NCBI RefSeq assembly: GCF_001400735.1
Contig: NZ_LJPW01000008.1
Coordinates: 62,001 to 126,000 of the forward strand
Reading direction: 5' to 3'
Origin: Pseudomonas caricapapayae
GTDB lineage: Bacteria > Pseudomonadota > Gammaproteobacteria > Pseudomonadales > Pseudomonadaceae
Length of the DNA stretch: 64,000 nucleotides
The notes below the pieces were generated by a model. It was not told the DNA's origin, ran no database searches, and was given only the letters and a program-made list of their open reading frames with translations. Below are positions 22,105 through 31,873 of the stretch, piece after piece. How positions within the stretch are numbered: the stretch's first letter is position 1; each line of letters starts with the position of its first letter. Made by a program: the position numbers and the translations under genes.

Positions 22105-22605
22105 TTACTCGTGGTCCTTGCTTGGTGTGTCTGAATGGGGAAGGTCGGCACTTTCGTCGTCGGCATAAGGATCGGGGTAACCCAGCTCCTCAAGCAACGT
22201 TCGTTCCAGTGCTTCCATTTCTTCGGCTTCTTCATCATCGATGTGGTCGTAACCCAGCAGATGAAGGCAGCCATGAATGACCATGTGTGCCCAGTGTGCG
22301 TCGACGGGCTTGCCCTGTTCAGCGGCTTCGCGGTTGACAACCGGAACGCAGATGACCAGATCGCCCAGCAACGGGATGTCCAGCATGTCGTCTGGAACAT
22401 CCGCCGGGAATGAAAGCACATTGGTTGCGTAATTCTTGTGTCGCCAGGTGTGATTGAGCTCACGCCCTTCGGCTTCGTCGACAAGACGGATAGTCAGCTC
22501 GGAATCGGCACTGCGCTGGCGCAGGCCCAGTTCACACCAAAGGCGGAACCGGGCTTCGCTGGGGGCGTCTGTTTTGCTTGCAATCTGCAGGTCCAGCTCA
22601 AGCAT
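22105..22605 (-). CDS. ybeY: endoribonuclease YbeY
   Basis: YbeY is a zinc-dependent single-strand RNase for 16S rRNA 3'-end maturation and ribosome quality control. The zinc site [11 protein letters not shown] is present at about 114-124. ATG 22605 is preferred because it yields the family N-terminus [10 protein letters not shown] and a length of 166; upstream codons lie inside phoH. It overlaps the phoH stop by 8 bases. Confidence 0.95.
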   Translation of the reverse strand: MLELDLQIASKTDAPSEARFRLWCELGLRQRSADSELTIRLVDEAEGRELNHTWRHKNYATNVLSFPADVPDDMLDIPLLGDLVICVPVVNREAAEQGKPVDAHWAHMVIHGCLHLLGYDHIDDEEAEEMEALERTLLEELGYPDPYADDESADLPHSDTPSKDHE

Positions 22606-23620
22606 CGCGGTTCTTGTCCCGTGGGTAACTGTTGTTGCCCGACGGGCCATCGCTGAGGCGGTCGTCGAAGCGCTCGTAGGCCTCGACAATGCGCTGTACC
22701 AGCGGGTGGCGCACCACGTCCTTGGGTTTGAAGTGCGTGAAGCTGATGCCCGGCACGTCCTTGAGCACATCGATGACATGCGTCAGGCCCGAGCGCGTGC
22801 CTTTGGGCAGGTCGACCTGAGTGATGTCGCCAGTGATCACGGCGGTGGAGCCGAAGCCGATTCGGGTCAGAAACATTTTCATCTGCTCGACGGTGGTGTT
22901 CTGACTTTCGTCGAGAATGATGAAGCTGTTATTAAGGGTGCGTCCGCGCATGTAAGCCAGCGGTGCCACTTCAATGACCTGCTTCTCGATCAGCTTGGCG
23001 ACGTATTCGAAACCGAGCATCTCGTACAGCGCGTCATACAGCGGGCGCAGGTACGGGTCGATCTTCTGCGCCAGATCACCGGGCAGGAAACCGAGCTTCT
23101 CGCCTGCCTCGACGGCCGGGCGCACCAGCAGGATGCGACGAATCTGCTCGCGCTCCAGTGCATCCACTGCGCAGGCGACCGCCAGGTATGTCTTGCCAGT
23201 ACCCGCCGGGCCGATGCCGAAGTTGATGTCGTTGCTGAGGACTTCCTTGACGTAACGCTGCTGATTCAGGCCGCGCGGGCGAATCATGCCCTTTTTCGTG
23301 CGCAGCGACACGCCGACTTCGGCGGCAGGGTGGTTGTCCAGGCCGTCCACGCCTGATTCCTGAAGGAACAGGTGAACCATGTCCGGCGTCAGCTCGGTAC
23401 CTTTGGTTTCCCGGTACAGACGACGCAGAAGATTCTCGGCGGAGTGATTTTGTTTTGAGTCGCCAATAAGCTCGAACTGATTGCCGCGGTTGCGGATCTC
23501 GATGTCCAGGCGTTGTTCGATCAGGCGCAAATGCTCGTCGAGTTGCCCGCACAGATTGGCGAAACGATGGGCCTCGAAAGGCTCGAGGGTGAAGCGATGA
23601 GGTTCTATGGGTGCGTTCAA
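22598..23620 (-). CDS. ybeZ: PhoH-like ATPase (YbeZ)
   Basis: A 340-residue cytoplasmic P-loop protein working with YbeY in rRNA processing. Walker A is [11 protein letters not shown] (about 137-147), Walker B is FIILDESQN (about 233-241). An N-terminal KH-like region precedes it. The start is TTG 23620, giving [10 protein letters not shown]; no alternative closer start fits. Confidence 0.93.
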   Translation of the reverse strand: MNAPIEPHRFTLEPFEAHRFANLCGQLDEHLRLIEQRLDIEIRNRGNQFELIGDSKQNHSAENLLRRLYRETKGTELTPDMVHLFLQESGVDGLDNHPAAEVGVSLRTKKGMIRPRGLNQQRYVKEVLSNDINFGIGPAGTGKTYLAVACAVDALEREQIRRILLVRPAVEAGEKLGFLPGDLAQKIDPYLRPLYDALYEMLGFEYVAKLIEKQVIEVAPLAYMRGRTLNNSFIILDESQNTTVEQMKMFLTRIGFGSTAVITGDITQVDLPKGTRSGLTHVIDVLKDVPGISFTHFKPKDVVRHPLVQRIVEAYERFDDRLSDGPSGNNSYPRDKNRDA

Positions 23621-23795
23621 GGTCGTTAATGGCCGTCCGGCGGCAATTGAGATGTATTGAAGAATACCCCTGGCGGTGGTTGTGCGAAAGCTTTGCCTCG
23701 TTAAAGGCTGCGTCAGGGGTTCACCGTGCTCAATGGTAGGGACCGCGCAGAACCGAATTCATTCGGCGATTCGTTTCTGCGGCGACGCTCAAGAT

Positions 23796-25124
23796 TTACT
23801 GTAGCAGCGAGCCACGCAATGAGTGAGGCTGCGCATCGTCGATATGTACGTCGGCAAACTGCCCGATCAATTTGGGATTGTTGCAGCGGAAATTGACAAT
23901 CCGGTTGTTCTCGGTGCGGCCCTGCAGTTCGCCGGGGTCTTTCTTCGAATAATCGGTCACCAGGATGCGCTGAACACTGCCCACCATCTGGCGGCTGATC
24001 TCGAAACCCTGCTGGTTCAGGCGATGCTGAAGCGCAGCCAGGCGCTCTTTTTTCAGGGCTTCCGGAGTGTCGTCCTTCAGGTCTGCGGCAGGCGTACCCG
24101 GGCGCGGGCTGTAGACGAACGAGAACGAGAAGTCGAAGCCCACGTCTTTAATCAGCTTCATGGTGTTGTCGAAATCTTTTTCGGTTTCGCCGGGGAAGCC
24201 AACGATAAAGTCCGAGCTGATGCTGATCCCCGGTACCGCTGCCCTGAGTTTGCGCAAGCGAGACTTGTATTCCAGCGTGGTGTGGTTGCGTTTCATGGCC
24301 GCCAGAATGCGGTCAGAGCCCGACTGAACCGGCAAATGCAGGTGTTTGACCAGTTCCGGGACTTCCGCGTGGGCCTGAATAAGGCTGTCTGAAAACTCCA
24401 GCGGGTGCGAAGTGGTATAGCGAATACGGTCTATGCCATCGACCGCGGCAACCACTCTGATCAGATCTGCCAGATCGGCAACCCGGCCGTCGTGGGTGGT
24501 GCCCCGATAGCCATTGACGTTCTGACCCAGCAAGGTGACTTCGCGCACGCCGTTTTCGGCCAGGTGGATGACTTCGCTCAGCACGTCGTCGAACGGGCGG
24601 CTGACTTCTTCGCCACGCGTATAGGGCACCACGCAGAACGTGCAATATTTGCTGCAGCCTTCCATCACCGACACATAAGCGCTCGGGCCATCGACGCGCG
24701 GCTCGGGCAAATGGTCGAATTTTTCGATTTCGGGGAACGAGACATCGACCTGCGGCAGGCGGGTGACACGTGCGGCGTCGATCATTTCCGGCAGGCGGTG
24801 CAGGGTCTGCGGGCCGAATACCACGTCCACGTACGGTGCGCGGTCACGAATGGCTGCGCCTTCCTGACTGGCCACGCAGCCGCCGACGGCGATCACCATC
24901 TCGGGGTTGGCCAGCTTCAGCTCACGCCAGCGGCCGAGCTGGGAATACACCCGGTCCTGGGCGCGCTCGCGAATCGAGCAGGTATTGAGCAGGATCACGT
25001 CGGCGTCTTCCGCACGAGCGGTGACTTCCAGAGCCTGATGTTCGCCCAGCAGGTCGACCATTCGCGAGCTGTCGTACTCGTTCATCTGGCAACCGTGGGT
25101 TTCGATATAAAGCTTCTTGGCCAT
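23796..25124 (-). CDS. miaB: tRNA-2-methylthio-N6-dimethylallyladenosine synthase
   Basis: MiaB is a radical-SAM methylthiotransferase modifying A37 of tRNAs. The UPF0004 domain carries cysteines in [21 protein letters not shown] and [11 protein letters not shown]. The radical-SAM motif is [17 protein letters not shown], and a C-terminal TRAM domain follows. The length of 442 is standard. Confidence 0.97.
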   Translation of the reverse strand: MAKKLYIETHGCQMNEYDSSRMVDLLGEHQALEVTARAEDADVILLNTCSIRERAQDRVYSQLGRWRELKLANPEMVIAVGGCVASQEGAAIRDRAPYVDVVFGPQTLHRLPEMIDAARVTRLPQVDVSFPEIEKFDHLPEPRVDGPSAYVSVMEGCSKYCTFCVVPYTRGEEVSRPFDDVLSEVIHLAENGVREVTLLGQNVNGYRGTTHDGRVADLADLIRVVAAVDGIDRIRYTTSHPLEFSDSLIQAHAEVPELVKHLHLPVQSGSDRILAAMKRNHTTLEYKSRLRKLRAAVPGISISSDFIVGFPGETEKDFDNTMKLIKDVGFDFSFSFVYSPRPGTPAADLKDDTPEALKKERLAALQHRLNQQGFEISRQMVGSVQRILVTDYSKKDPGELQGRTENNRIVNFRCNNPKLIGQFADVHIDDAQPHSLRGSLLQ

Positions 25125-25254
25125 GCGTGATCATCAACCGATTCAGTGAACCGAGCATTATAAGGATGAAGCGCTCCGGTTCCTAGCGTTGGCTGTCTGA
25201 TGGACATGCTATAGTCCGTGCCCCTTTTTCATCTCTGATCGTTACCCGCCCGTT

Positions 25255-25581
25255 ATGACCAAACGCGAAGCTCCAATCTACAAGGTGATTTTCCTCAACC
25301 AGGGACAGGTGTTCGAGATGTACGCCAAGCAGATCTATCAAAGTGATCTGTGGGGCTTTCTGGAAGTTGAAGAATTCGTCTTCGGCGAACGCACGACGGT
25401 TGTAGTGGACCCGAGCGAAGAGAAGCTCAAGGCCCAGTTCGAAGGCGTAGTGCGCAGCTTCGTGCCGATGCATTCGATCGTGCGCATCGATGAGGTCGAG
25501 CGTATAGGCACGCCGAAGATCAGCGAAGCACGCGGTTCCAGCAACGTGATGCCGTTCCCCATGCCGATGCCGGAAAAGTAA
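25255..25581 (+). CDS. DUF1820 family protein
   Basis: A 108-residue cytoplasmic protein conserved in gammaproteobacteria, function unknown. Recognisable stretches are IYKVIFLNQGQVFEMYAKQI and LWGFLEVEEFVFGERTTVVV. It is divergent from miaB. Confidence 0.85.
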   Translation: MTKREAPIYKVIFLNQGQVFEMYAKQIYQSDLWGFLEVEEFVFGERTTVVVDPSEEKLKAQFEGVVRSFVPMHSIVRIDEVERIGTPKISEARGSSNVMPFPMPMPEK

Positions 25582-25614
25582 GCCTGAATCGCGTTTGCCC
25601 TGAGGTGTTCCCGA

Positions 25615-26163
25615 TCAGGGCAGCGGAGAGAAAGGACTGCGACCTTCAGCGGTCTGCAGTTCAAGCAGGTATTTGCGGAAGATCTGCCCCAACACCTGGG
25701 TGGCAACTTCAAGCTCGTCGCGCTGCATCTTTGCCGAGACCTCGTCGGCAGCGTCCAGCGCGTCTTCCGAACCATTGACCGCAGCCATCTTCAGTACGAT
25801 ATACGCCTGAATGTTATTGGCCTGCACCCCTTCGCCACGGCTGAACATCAAGCCCAGTTGGTACTGCGCCTGGGCATGGCCCTGCAATGAGGCCTGCTCG
25901 AAGTAATTCAGCGCCTGCGGCAAATCGCGAGGTGCATTTCTGCCCTCGTAATAGAACTCACCCAACTCGTACTGCGCCTGCGCATCCCCACCCTTGGCAG
26001 CCTGCTGGCAGGCTTCGAGCGCAGCGGGCAGGTTCTCTGGCTGGGTATTGAGGGTGCAACGACCCATCGCCGGGATTAACAACGAGTTGCCGCCGGCAGT
26101 CGCCAGCAGGGGATAGACAAGCAACAGGCAGCCCAATACAAGGGTGCGGCCGGTGCGGTTCAT
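25615..26163 (-). CDS. Sel1-like repeat protein, exported
   Basis: A 182-residue protein with a signal peptide (cleavage near ATA-GG). Two to three Sel1/TPR-like units occupy about 45-130 (DAQAQYELGEFYYEGRNAP, then HAQAQYQLGLMFSRGEGV), a protein-interaction scaffold in the periplasm. Partners cannot be inferred from the sequence. Confidence 0.82.
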   Translation of the reverse strand: MNRTGRTLVLGCLLLVYPLLATAGGNSLLIPAMGRCTLNTQPENLPAALEACQQAAKGGDAQAQYELGEFYYEGRNAPRDLPQALNYFEQASLQGHAQAQYQLGLMFSRGEGVQANNIQAYIVLKMAAVNGSEDALDAADEVSAKMQRDELEVATQVLGQIFRKYLLELQTAEGRSPFSPLP

Positions 26164-26409
26164 GGGAGTCGACTTACCTCTGAAAAGGTGCGGGCATGCC
26201 CGACCAGCTAAACGTGCTGGCTGCGCATTATGAAATAAGCAGAGCCAACCTTACAAAGTCTTTACGGATTTTCTGCTGCACGGCTTGAAAACGCCCTTCT
26301 TTACGGGAGCATTACCCGAAACAAAACTTCCAGTGGCCTGTATCTGCAGCGTTCGCACTGCATTGTAGAAGCAAAATACGGACTTAACGTTCCGTTTCAT
26401 TCACAGACA

Positions 26410-26446
26410 TCACTTGCGCCGGTTCAATGACACCTTGCGCAAGTGA
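26410..26446. other. inverted repeat after hemL
   Basis: TCACTTGCGC (26410-26419) is perfectly inverted as GCGCAAGTGA (26437-26446), 12 bases beyond the hemL stop. The loop is 17 bases and no T run follows on the minus strand. It may be the hemL transcript end or a protein site. Confidence 0.5.
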
Positions 26447-26457
26447 GTCTGACGAGC

Positions 26458-27741
26458 TTATTTCAGCGCAGCAAACGCTTTTTCTGCGGCATCCAGTGTC
26501 AGTTTCAATTCGGCTTCGCCGTGGGCGATGGAAGTGAAGCCAGCTTCGAATGCGCTCGGCGCGAGGTATACGCCGCCCTCCAGCATCAGGTGGAAGAAAC
26601 GCTTGAAGCGCTCGGCATCGCTGGTCATCACGTCTTCGAATGTCACGATTTCAGGTGCTTCGCTGAAGTACAGGCCGAACATGCCGCCCGCCTGGGTGGT
26701 CACGAACGCAATACCCGCAGCGTCGGCCCGTTGTTGCAGGCCTTCGAGCAGGCGACGGGTGTAGTCGCTCAGTTCATCATGGAAGCCCGGGCGGCTGATC
26801 AGACGCAGGGTGGTCAGGCCGGCAGCCATCGCCAGCGGGTTACCCGACAGGGTGCCCGCCTGATAGACCGGGCCGAGCGGCGCGATGTGCGACATGATTT
26901 CGCGCTTGCCGCCAAAGCAGCCAACCGGCATGCCGCCGCCGATGATCTTGCCAAAGGTGCTCAGGTCGGGCTTCACATCGTAGTAAGCCTGTGCACCGCC
27001 AAGGGCTACGCGAAAACCGGTCATCACTTCGTCGAAAATCAGCACCACGCCATGTTCGTCGCACAGGGCCCGCAGCCCTTGCAGGTAGCCAGGCGCAGGC
27101 GGGACACAATTCATGTTGCCGGCCACCGGCTCGACGATGATGCATGCCACTTCCTGACCCACTTCGGCCAGCAGGTCACGCACTGCGTCGAGGTTGTTGA
27201 AAGGCACGGTGAGTGTGTGTTTCGCAAACGCCGCCGGTACGCCGGGCGAGCTGGGCACGCCCAGCGTGAGTGCGCCGGAGCCGGCCTTGACCAGCAGGCT
27301 GTCGGAGTGGCCGTGGTAGCAACCTTCGAATTTGATGATGCTGTCGCGGCCGGTGAAGCCTCGGGCCAGACGGATCGCGCTCATGGTCGCTTCGGTGCCC
27401 GAGCTGACCATGCGGACCATTTCCATGGACGGTACCAGTTCGCAGACCAGATCGGCCATTTGGGTTTCCATGGCGGTCGGGGCACCATATGAAAGACCGT
27501 GTTCGAGCTGGCTGCGCACGGCGTCGAGCACTTCAGGGTGGCTGTGGCCAAGAATCATCGGCCCCCATGAACCGACGTAATCTACATAGCGCTTGTCGTC
27601 TTCATCAGTCACGTAAGCGCCCGCAGCGTGCTTGAAGAACAACGGCGTACCACCGACGCTCTTGAAAGCGCGAACCGGCGAATTGACACCACCGGGAATG
27701 TGTTTTTGGGCGTTGGCGAACAGTGTTTCGGAACGGGACAT
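26458..27741 (-). CDS. hemL: glutamate-1-semialdehyde 2,1-aminomutase
   Basis: HemL converts glutamate-1-semialdehyde to 5-aminolevulinate, an early step of tetrapyrrole synthesis. The 427-residue PLP enzyme shows [18 protein letters not shown] and the PLP-binding lysine in [12 protein letters not shown] (about 266). The N-terminus [18 protein letters not shown] is typical. The hemL-thiE-thiD-ladS order is conserved in Pseudomonas. Confidence 0.97.
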   Translation of the reverse strand: MSRSETLFANAQKHIPGGVNSPVRAFKSVGGTPLFFKHAAGAYVTDEDDKRYVDYVGSWGPMILGHSHPEVLDAVRSQLEHGLSYGAPTAMETQMADLVCELVPSMEMVRMVSSGTEATMSAIRLARGFTGRDSIIKFEGCYHGHSDSLLVKAGSGALTLGVPSSPGVPAAFAKHTLTVPFNNLDAVRDLLAEVGQEVACIIVEPVAGNMNCVPPAPGYLQGLRALCDEHGVVLIFDEVMTGFRVALGGAQAYYDVKPDLSTFGKIIGGGMPVGCFGGKREIMSHIAPLGPVYQAGTLSGNPLAMAAGLTTLRLISRPGFHDELSDYTRRLLEGLQQRADAAGIAFVTTQAGGMFGLYFSEAPEIVTFEDVMTSDAERFKRFFHLMLEGGVYLAPSAFEAGFTSIAHGEAELKLTLDAAEKAFAALK

Positions 27742-27950
27742 GATCGGGTCTCTGCTTTGAAACGGGGAATTCGTGTCTACGCTGGGGTCAGCCGAGGCGG
27801 GCAGCTTTATACCAGGCTGCTTTGTTGGGTGGCATGAGCCAGAGCAGGCGCAGGAACCCGCACTATATCAAATGCTGCACGGCTGCGGATGAGGACCCAC
27901 GGACTTGCTCGCAGGCGGATTGACCGTCATCGGCGATCTGCGTGGCTGCT

Positions 27951-28568
27951 CTACAGCAATGCCGTAAACGCTTTCGCCCTGCGGGTCACTTCCTGCGCGG
28001 TTTCAGCGCCGAACAGGCCGTGTACCACGGCCAGCAGATCAGCGCCGTGCTCCACCAACTGCGGGGCGTTTTCCAGAGTGACGCCGCCGATCACCGCAAT
28101 CGGCAAGTGAACCCTGGCGCGAACCTGGGCGATCAGGTCCAGCGGCACTGCGGGCGCGCCGGGCTTTGTCAGGGAGTTGAAAAATCTGCCAAACGCTACA
28201 TAGGTTGCGCCGTCAGCCTTGGCCTGCTCCGCCAGCGCCAGGCTGCCGTGACAGGTGGCACCGACAATCGCCTTGTGCCCCAGCAGGGCGCGGGCATCGG
28301 GCAATGAACCGTCGGTCTGCCCAAGATGCACACCTACGCCCAGACGCGCCGCCAGTTCGGCGTCATCGTTGATGATCAGCCGCGTCTTGTAGCGTTCACA
28401 GAGTTTGAGCAGTTCGGTGGCTTCGCGCAGACGACGGGACTCGTCGCTGGTTTTGTCGCGGTATTGCAGCAGCGTCACGCCGCCATCCAGCGCAGCTTCG
28501 ACATAGGAAAGAAATTTGCCGGACAGCAACTGGCTGTCGGTAATGGCATACAGGCCACGTAGTTTCAT
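27951..28568 (-). CDS. thiE: thiamine-phosphate synthase
   Basis: ThiE joins the thiazole and pyrimidine phosphates to thiamine phosphate. The 205-residue TIM-barrel protein has the phosphate-binding [14 protein letters not shown], a [20 protein letters not shown] loop and [16 protein letters not shown] 28568, with GAGG upstream, gives [11 protein letters not shown] and is preferred over longer frames. It follows thiD by 22 bases. Confidence 0.95.
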   Translation of the reverse strand: MKLRGLYAITDSQLLSGKFLSYVEAALDGGVTLLQYRDKTSDESRRLREATELLKLCERYKTRLIINDDAELAARLGVGVHLGQTDGSLPDARALLGHKAIVGATCHGSLALAEQAKADGATYVAFGRFFNSLTKPGAPAVPLDLIAQVRARVHLPIAVIGGVTLENAPQLVEHGADLLAVVHGLFGAETAQEVTRRAKAFTALL

Positions 28569-28590
28569 GAATCGAGCCTCATGCGAAGTG

Positions 28591-29388
28591 TTACGAGCAA
28601 AAATCCAGCGGCAGCCGACGAGGCACAAATTGCCCCCGGCCCAGCTGTTCGGCATCCCTCAGTGTTCGCCAGGTGTAATCCAGCGCCGACTTTACAGCGC
28701 TGACCCGTTCCTCCCCCTGGGCAATACGCCCGGCCAGTGCGCTGGCCAGCGTGCAGCCTGAACCGTGGTAGCTACCGGGTAAGCGTTCGCACACAAAGGT
28801 ATGGGTCTGACCGCCGCGCACATACAGGCGATTATGGATTTGTTGTTCATCACCATGACCGCCAGTGATCAGCAGGTATTCACAAAACGGCAGTAGCTTG
28901 TCGGCGCATTCGTCCGCAGTACCCTCAGGCAGTTCCGCCAGAATGCGTGCTTCCGGAAGATTGGGGGTCGCAATGGTGGACAGTGGCAGCAGGCGTTCGC
29001 GCATGGCGTAGCCGACTTCATCCTTGCCCAGCCTTCCGCCACCGCCGGCACGCAATACCGGGTCACAGACCATTGGCAAATGCGGGTGAGCAAGGAGCAG
29101 GTCGACCACCGTATCGACCATTTCAAGCGAACCCAGCATGCCGAGCTTGACGGCTGCTACGCTCGAATCATTGAGGACTGCGTTGGCTTGTGCCATCACC
29201 CATTCGCGATCCAGCACGCGGAAATCCCTGACATTCACAGTGTCTTGCACAGTGAGCGCGGTAATGACCGGAGCGGCGTGGCAGCCTTGGGCGAGCAGGG
29301 CTTCTATATCGGCCTGCATACCGGCACCGCCACTAGGGTCGTGGCCGGAGAGGCAAAGGACAACGGGGCGGGAGCTATAGATATTCAT
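28591..29388 (-). CDS. thiD: hydroxymethylpyrimidine/phosphomethylpyrimidine kinase
   Basis: ThiD phosphorylates HMP and HMP-phosphate for thiamine synthesis. ATG 29388 gives a 265-residue ribokinase-fold protein with [18 protein letters not shown] at the N-terminus and the anion-hole/catalytic [17 protein letters not shown] near the C-terminus. It is encoded in tandem with thiE. Confidence 0.95.
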   Translation of the reverse strand: MNIYSSRPVVLCLSGHDPSGGAGMQADIEALLAQGCHAAPVITALTVQDTVNVRDFRVLDREWVMAQANAVLNDSSVAAVKLGMLGSLEMVDTVVDLLLAHPHLPMVCDPVLRAGGGGRLGKDEVGYAMRERLLPLSTIATPNLPEARILAELPEGTADECADKLLPFCEYLLITGGHGDEQQIHNRLYVRGGQTHTFVCERLPGSYHGSGCTLASALAGRIAQGEERVSAVKSALDYTWRTLRDAEQLGRGQFVPRRLPLDFCS

Positions 29389-29759
29389 GGTGCGCGAGCT
29401 TATCACTAAACCTTTCGCGGGCCGCTCGGGGTGCCGGGTTTTTCTTGTTGATGAGGTGCAATCGGCGACTCCCGCAGGCCCGACGGAACTGCAAAAAAAT
29501 CTCATGTTTGTCCTGAAACGACCGATATAGAGCTATTGCCTTGATTTTTATCGCGATACTGTCTTTAAGCTATTAGCGGCTATGCTTGTGTGGTCAGACC
29601 GATTACCGACGGTCTGCATCGGTTTTCATACCGATGCCTGCCGGTGTATCTCCACGTTCAATGGTCTGTTTGAATCATTAGCCTGTTTCAAGGACAGAAA
29701 TTTGCGGGGCGTCGTCATCAATGGATGGATTGAACGCGACGACCTACCTTGGGGCTTCA
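29389..29759. other. intergenic region between thiD and the LadS-like kinase
   Basis: The divergent promoters for thiD and the kinase gene should lie here. A perfect inverted repeat GCATCGGT-TTTCAT-ACCGATGC is at 29616-29637, in the kinase leader. No coding frame or known riboswitch was recognised; I see no convincing TPP riboswitch. Confidence 0.5.
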
Positions 29760-31754
29760 ATGCGCTATCTGTTGATCATTCTGGCTCTTTGGCTGCCGTT
29801 GCAGGGTCATGCAGTCGAGTTTGATGAAAACACTCGTTTTCTGCCGTTGGGCCGTGCCATTCAGGTGTTCGAAGACCCGACCGGCGAGGCGACCATTGAA
29901 AGCGTCAGCTCCGCAGCCGGGGCCAGCGCCTTTCGGCCTGTGCCTGCCGGAACCTTCAATGCCGGTTATTCCCGCTCCGCGTTCTGGCTGAAAGTCGAGC
30001 TTGCCTACCGTCCCGTCGATGCCGACATCCATAACGACTGGCTGCTGGAACTGGCCTATCCGCCGATGGATCACGTTGATTTCTATGCGCCGGATGCCGA
30101 TGGGCAACCCACACTGGCCTGGCAGACCGGCGACATGCTGCCGTTCTCCAGCCGCCAGTTCGCTCAGAACAACTACCTTTTCCAGCTGGATCTGCCGCCG
30201 GGCCAGACGCGAACCCTGTACATGCGCCTACGCAGCGAGGGGTCGGTCCAGGCACCGCTCAATCTCTGGTCTACGCACGCCTATCTCGAAGCGCAGCCGA
30301 CCAAGGTGTATGTCTTCGGTCTGATCTACGGTGTTTTGCTGGGCATGCTGGTCTATAACCTGTTCATCTACCTCAGCGTTCGCGAGGTGGATTACCTGTA
30401 TTACCTGCTGTATGTCGCCTCGTTCGGGCTTTACCAGATGTCGATCAATGGCGTCGCCATCGAATACCTGTGGCCCGACAGTCCTTGGTGGGCAAATGCG
30501 TCGACCCCCTTCCTGATGTCCCTGGCCACATTGTTTGCGTGCCAGTTCTCGCGCAGCTTTCTGGGCACGGCGCAGTTGGGGCGCTGGCTTGATCGCTTGT
30601 TGCTGATGATCATAGGCGCTGCGGTGCTGGTGATGAGCATGGCCCTGTTTCTGGGATACGGACCCGCGTTGCGGGCAGCCACTCAACTGGTCATGGCCGG
30701 AGCATTGACGATATACCTGGCGGGCATTGTCGCGGTCATGAAAGGCGAGCGGGTGGGGCGCTATTTCGTGCTGGCCTGGTCGGTTTTCATGGTCAGCGGG
30801 CTGATCTTCGGGCTGATGCTGCTTGGCTATCTGCCCAACACGTTCCTGACCATGTACGCCTCGCACATCGGCACGGTACTGGAAATGGCGTTCCTTTCCA
30901 TGGCACTCGCCGACCGCATCAACCATGCCCGTTGCCAACAGGCGCGAACGCTGCTGGCAGCGGGTCAGGACCTGGAGCGTCTCAACCAGCAACTGGCCAA
31001 CAGCAACCGGCTGAAGGATGAGTTCCTGGCCACGCTTACCCATGAGCTGCGCACGCCGATGAACGGCGTGATCGGGTCGCTGGAGGTGATGCAGACGCTC
31101 GACATGGACGACGAAGTGGAGATGTATCAGCAGACAGCCACCAGCTCCGCGCGGGACATGATGAGCATGATCAACGGCATTCTGACCCTTACCGAGCTGC
31201 AGGCCGGTGTGCTGTATGCCGACTGCGACGTTTTTTCGCCTGAGGATCTGGCGGAGAGGTTGCGCGAGCGCTTCAGCGGTGCGGCTCAGTCAAAGGGGTT
31301 GATCCTGACGTTTGATCTGGACGATAAGCTCCCGCCAGGCTTGCGTGGCGACGTCGGCAAGCTCTACCAGTGCATCGAGTGTCTGATGGACAATGCGATC
31401 AAATTCACGCGCAAGGGCGCAGTGCAAGTGCGCTTCAGCGGTCATCCACAGGACCTGGAGCGCATGTACCTGCGAGTGGAGGTGATGGACAGCGGTATTG
31501 GTTTCAGCCGGTTGGACGAAGCCCAGTTGTATCAACACTTCTTTCAGGTGGATGGCTCCATGACCCGCGAATACGGTGGATTGGGCATCGGTCTGGCGAT
31601 CTGCCGGAAACTGGTTGAGTTGCAGGGTGGCGAGCTGAGTCATCGTTCCGAGCCAGGCAAGGGCAGCTGCTTTACGCTGAGCGTTCCGATGCTGATGGTC
31701 GTTCCGGGCGCCGTGCGCAAGGCCCCGCAACTCAAGGCCCAGTGGGGTATATAG
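29760..31754 (+). CDS. ladS: LadS-like 7TMR-DISM sensor histidine kinase, no receiver domain
   Basis: ATG 29760 gives a signal peptide (LWLPLQGHA-VE). An extracellular 7TMR-DISMED2 domain (about 25-165) is followed by seven membrane helices (about 180-385). The HisKA box is ATLTHELRTPMNGVIG (about 425), then the N-box MDNAIKF, DSGIGF and GGLGIGLAI of the HATPase domain. LadS of P. aeruginosa feeds the Gac/Rsm cascade and lies beside thiD, as here. P. aeruginosa LadS, to my knowledge, also carries a C-terminal receiver; this 664-residue protein stops right after the ATPase domain. Confidence 0.82.
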   Translation: MRYLLIILALWLPLQGHAVEFDENTRFLPLGRAIQVFEDPTGEATIESVSSAAGASAFRPVPAGTFNAGYSRSAFWLKVELAYRPVDADIHNDWLLELAYPPMDHVDFYAPDADGQPTLAWQTGDMLPFSSRQFAQNNYLFQLDLPPGQTRTLYMRLRSEGSVQAPLNLWSTHAYLEAQPTKVYVFGLIYGVLLGMLVYNLFIYLSVREVDYLYYLLYVASFGLYQMSINGVAIEYLWPDSPWWANASTPFLMSLATLFACQFSRSFLGTAQLGRWLDRLLLMIIGAAVLVMSMALFLGYGPALRAATQLVMAGALTIYLAGIVAVMKGERVGRYFVLAWSVFMVSGLIFGLMLLGYLPNTFLTMYASHIGTVLEMAFLSMALADRINHARCQQARTLLAAGQDLERLNQQLANSNRLKDEFLATLTHELRTPMNGVIGSLEVMQTLDMDDEVEMYQQTATSSARDMMSMINGILTLTELQAGVLYADCDVFSPEDLAERLRERFSGAAQSKGLILTFDLDDKLPPGLRGDVGKLYQCIECLMDNAIKFTRKGAVQVRFSGHPQDLERMYLRVEVMDSGIGFSRLDEAQLYQHFFQVDGSMTREYGGLGIGLAICRKLVELQGGELSHRSEPGKGSCFTLSVPMLMVVPGAVRKAPQLKAQWGI

Positions 31755-31873
31755 GCCGCCTCTGCAAAGCGGCACGAGCAAAAGGCACCGACATTTCGGC
31801 GGCTACGACACTTTTGCAAGTGCCGGGTGCATGATTCACTGTCTACACGTTGCGCGTGCATGCAGGATGACTC

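Noticed and set aside
27742..29759. TPP riboswitch near the thiamine genes
   Set aside because: No convincing thi-box sequence was found upstream of thiD or thiE.
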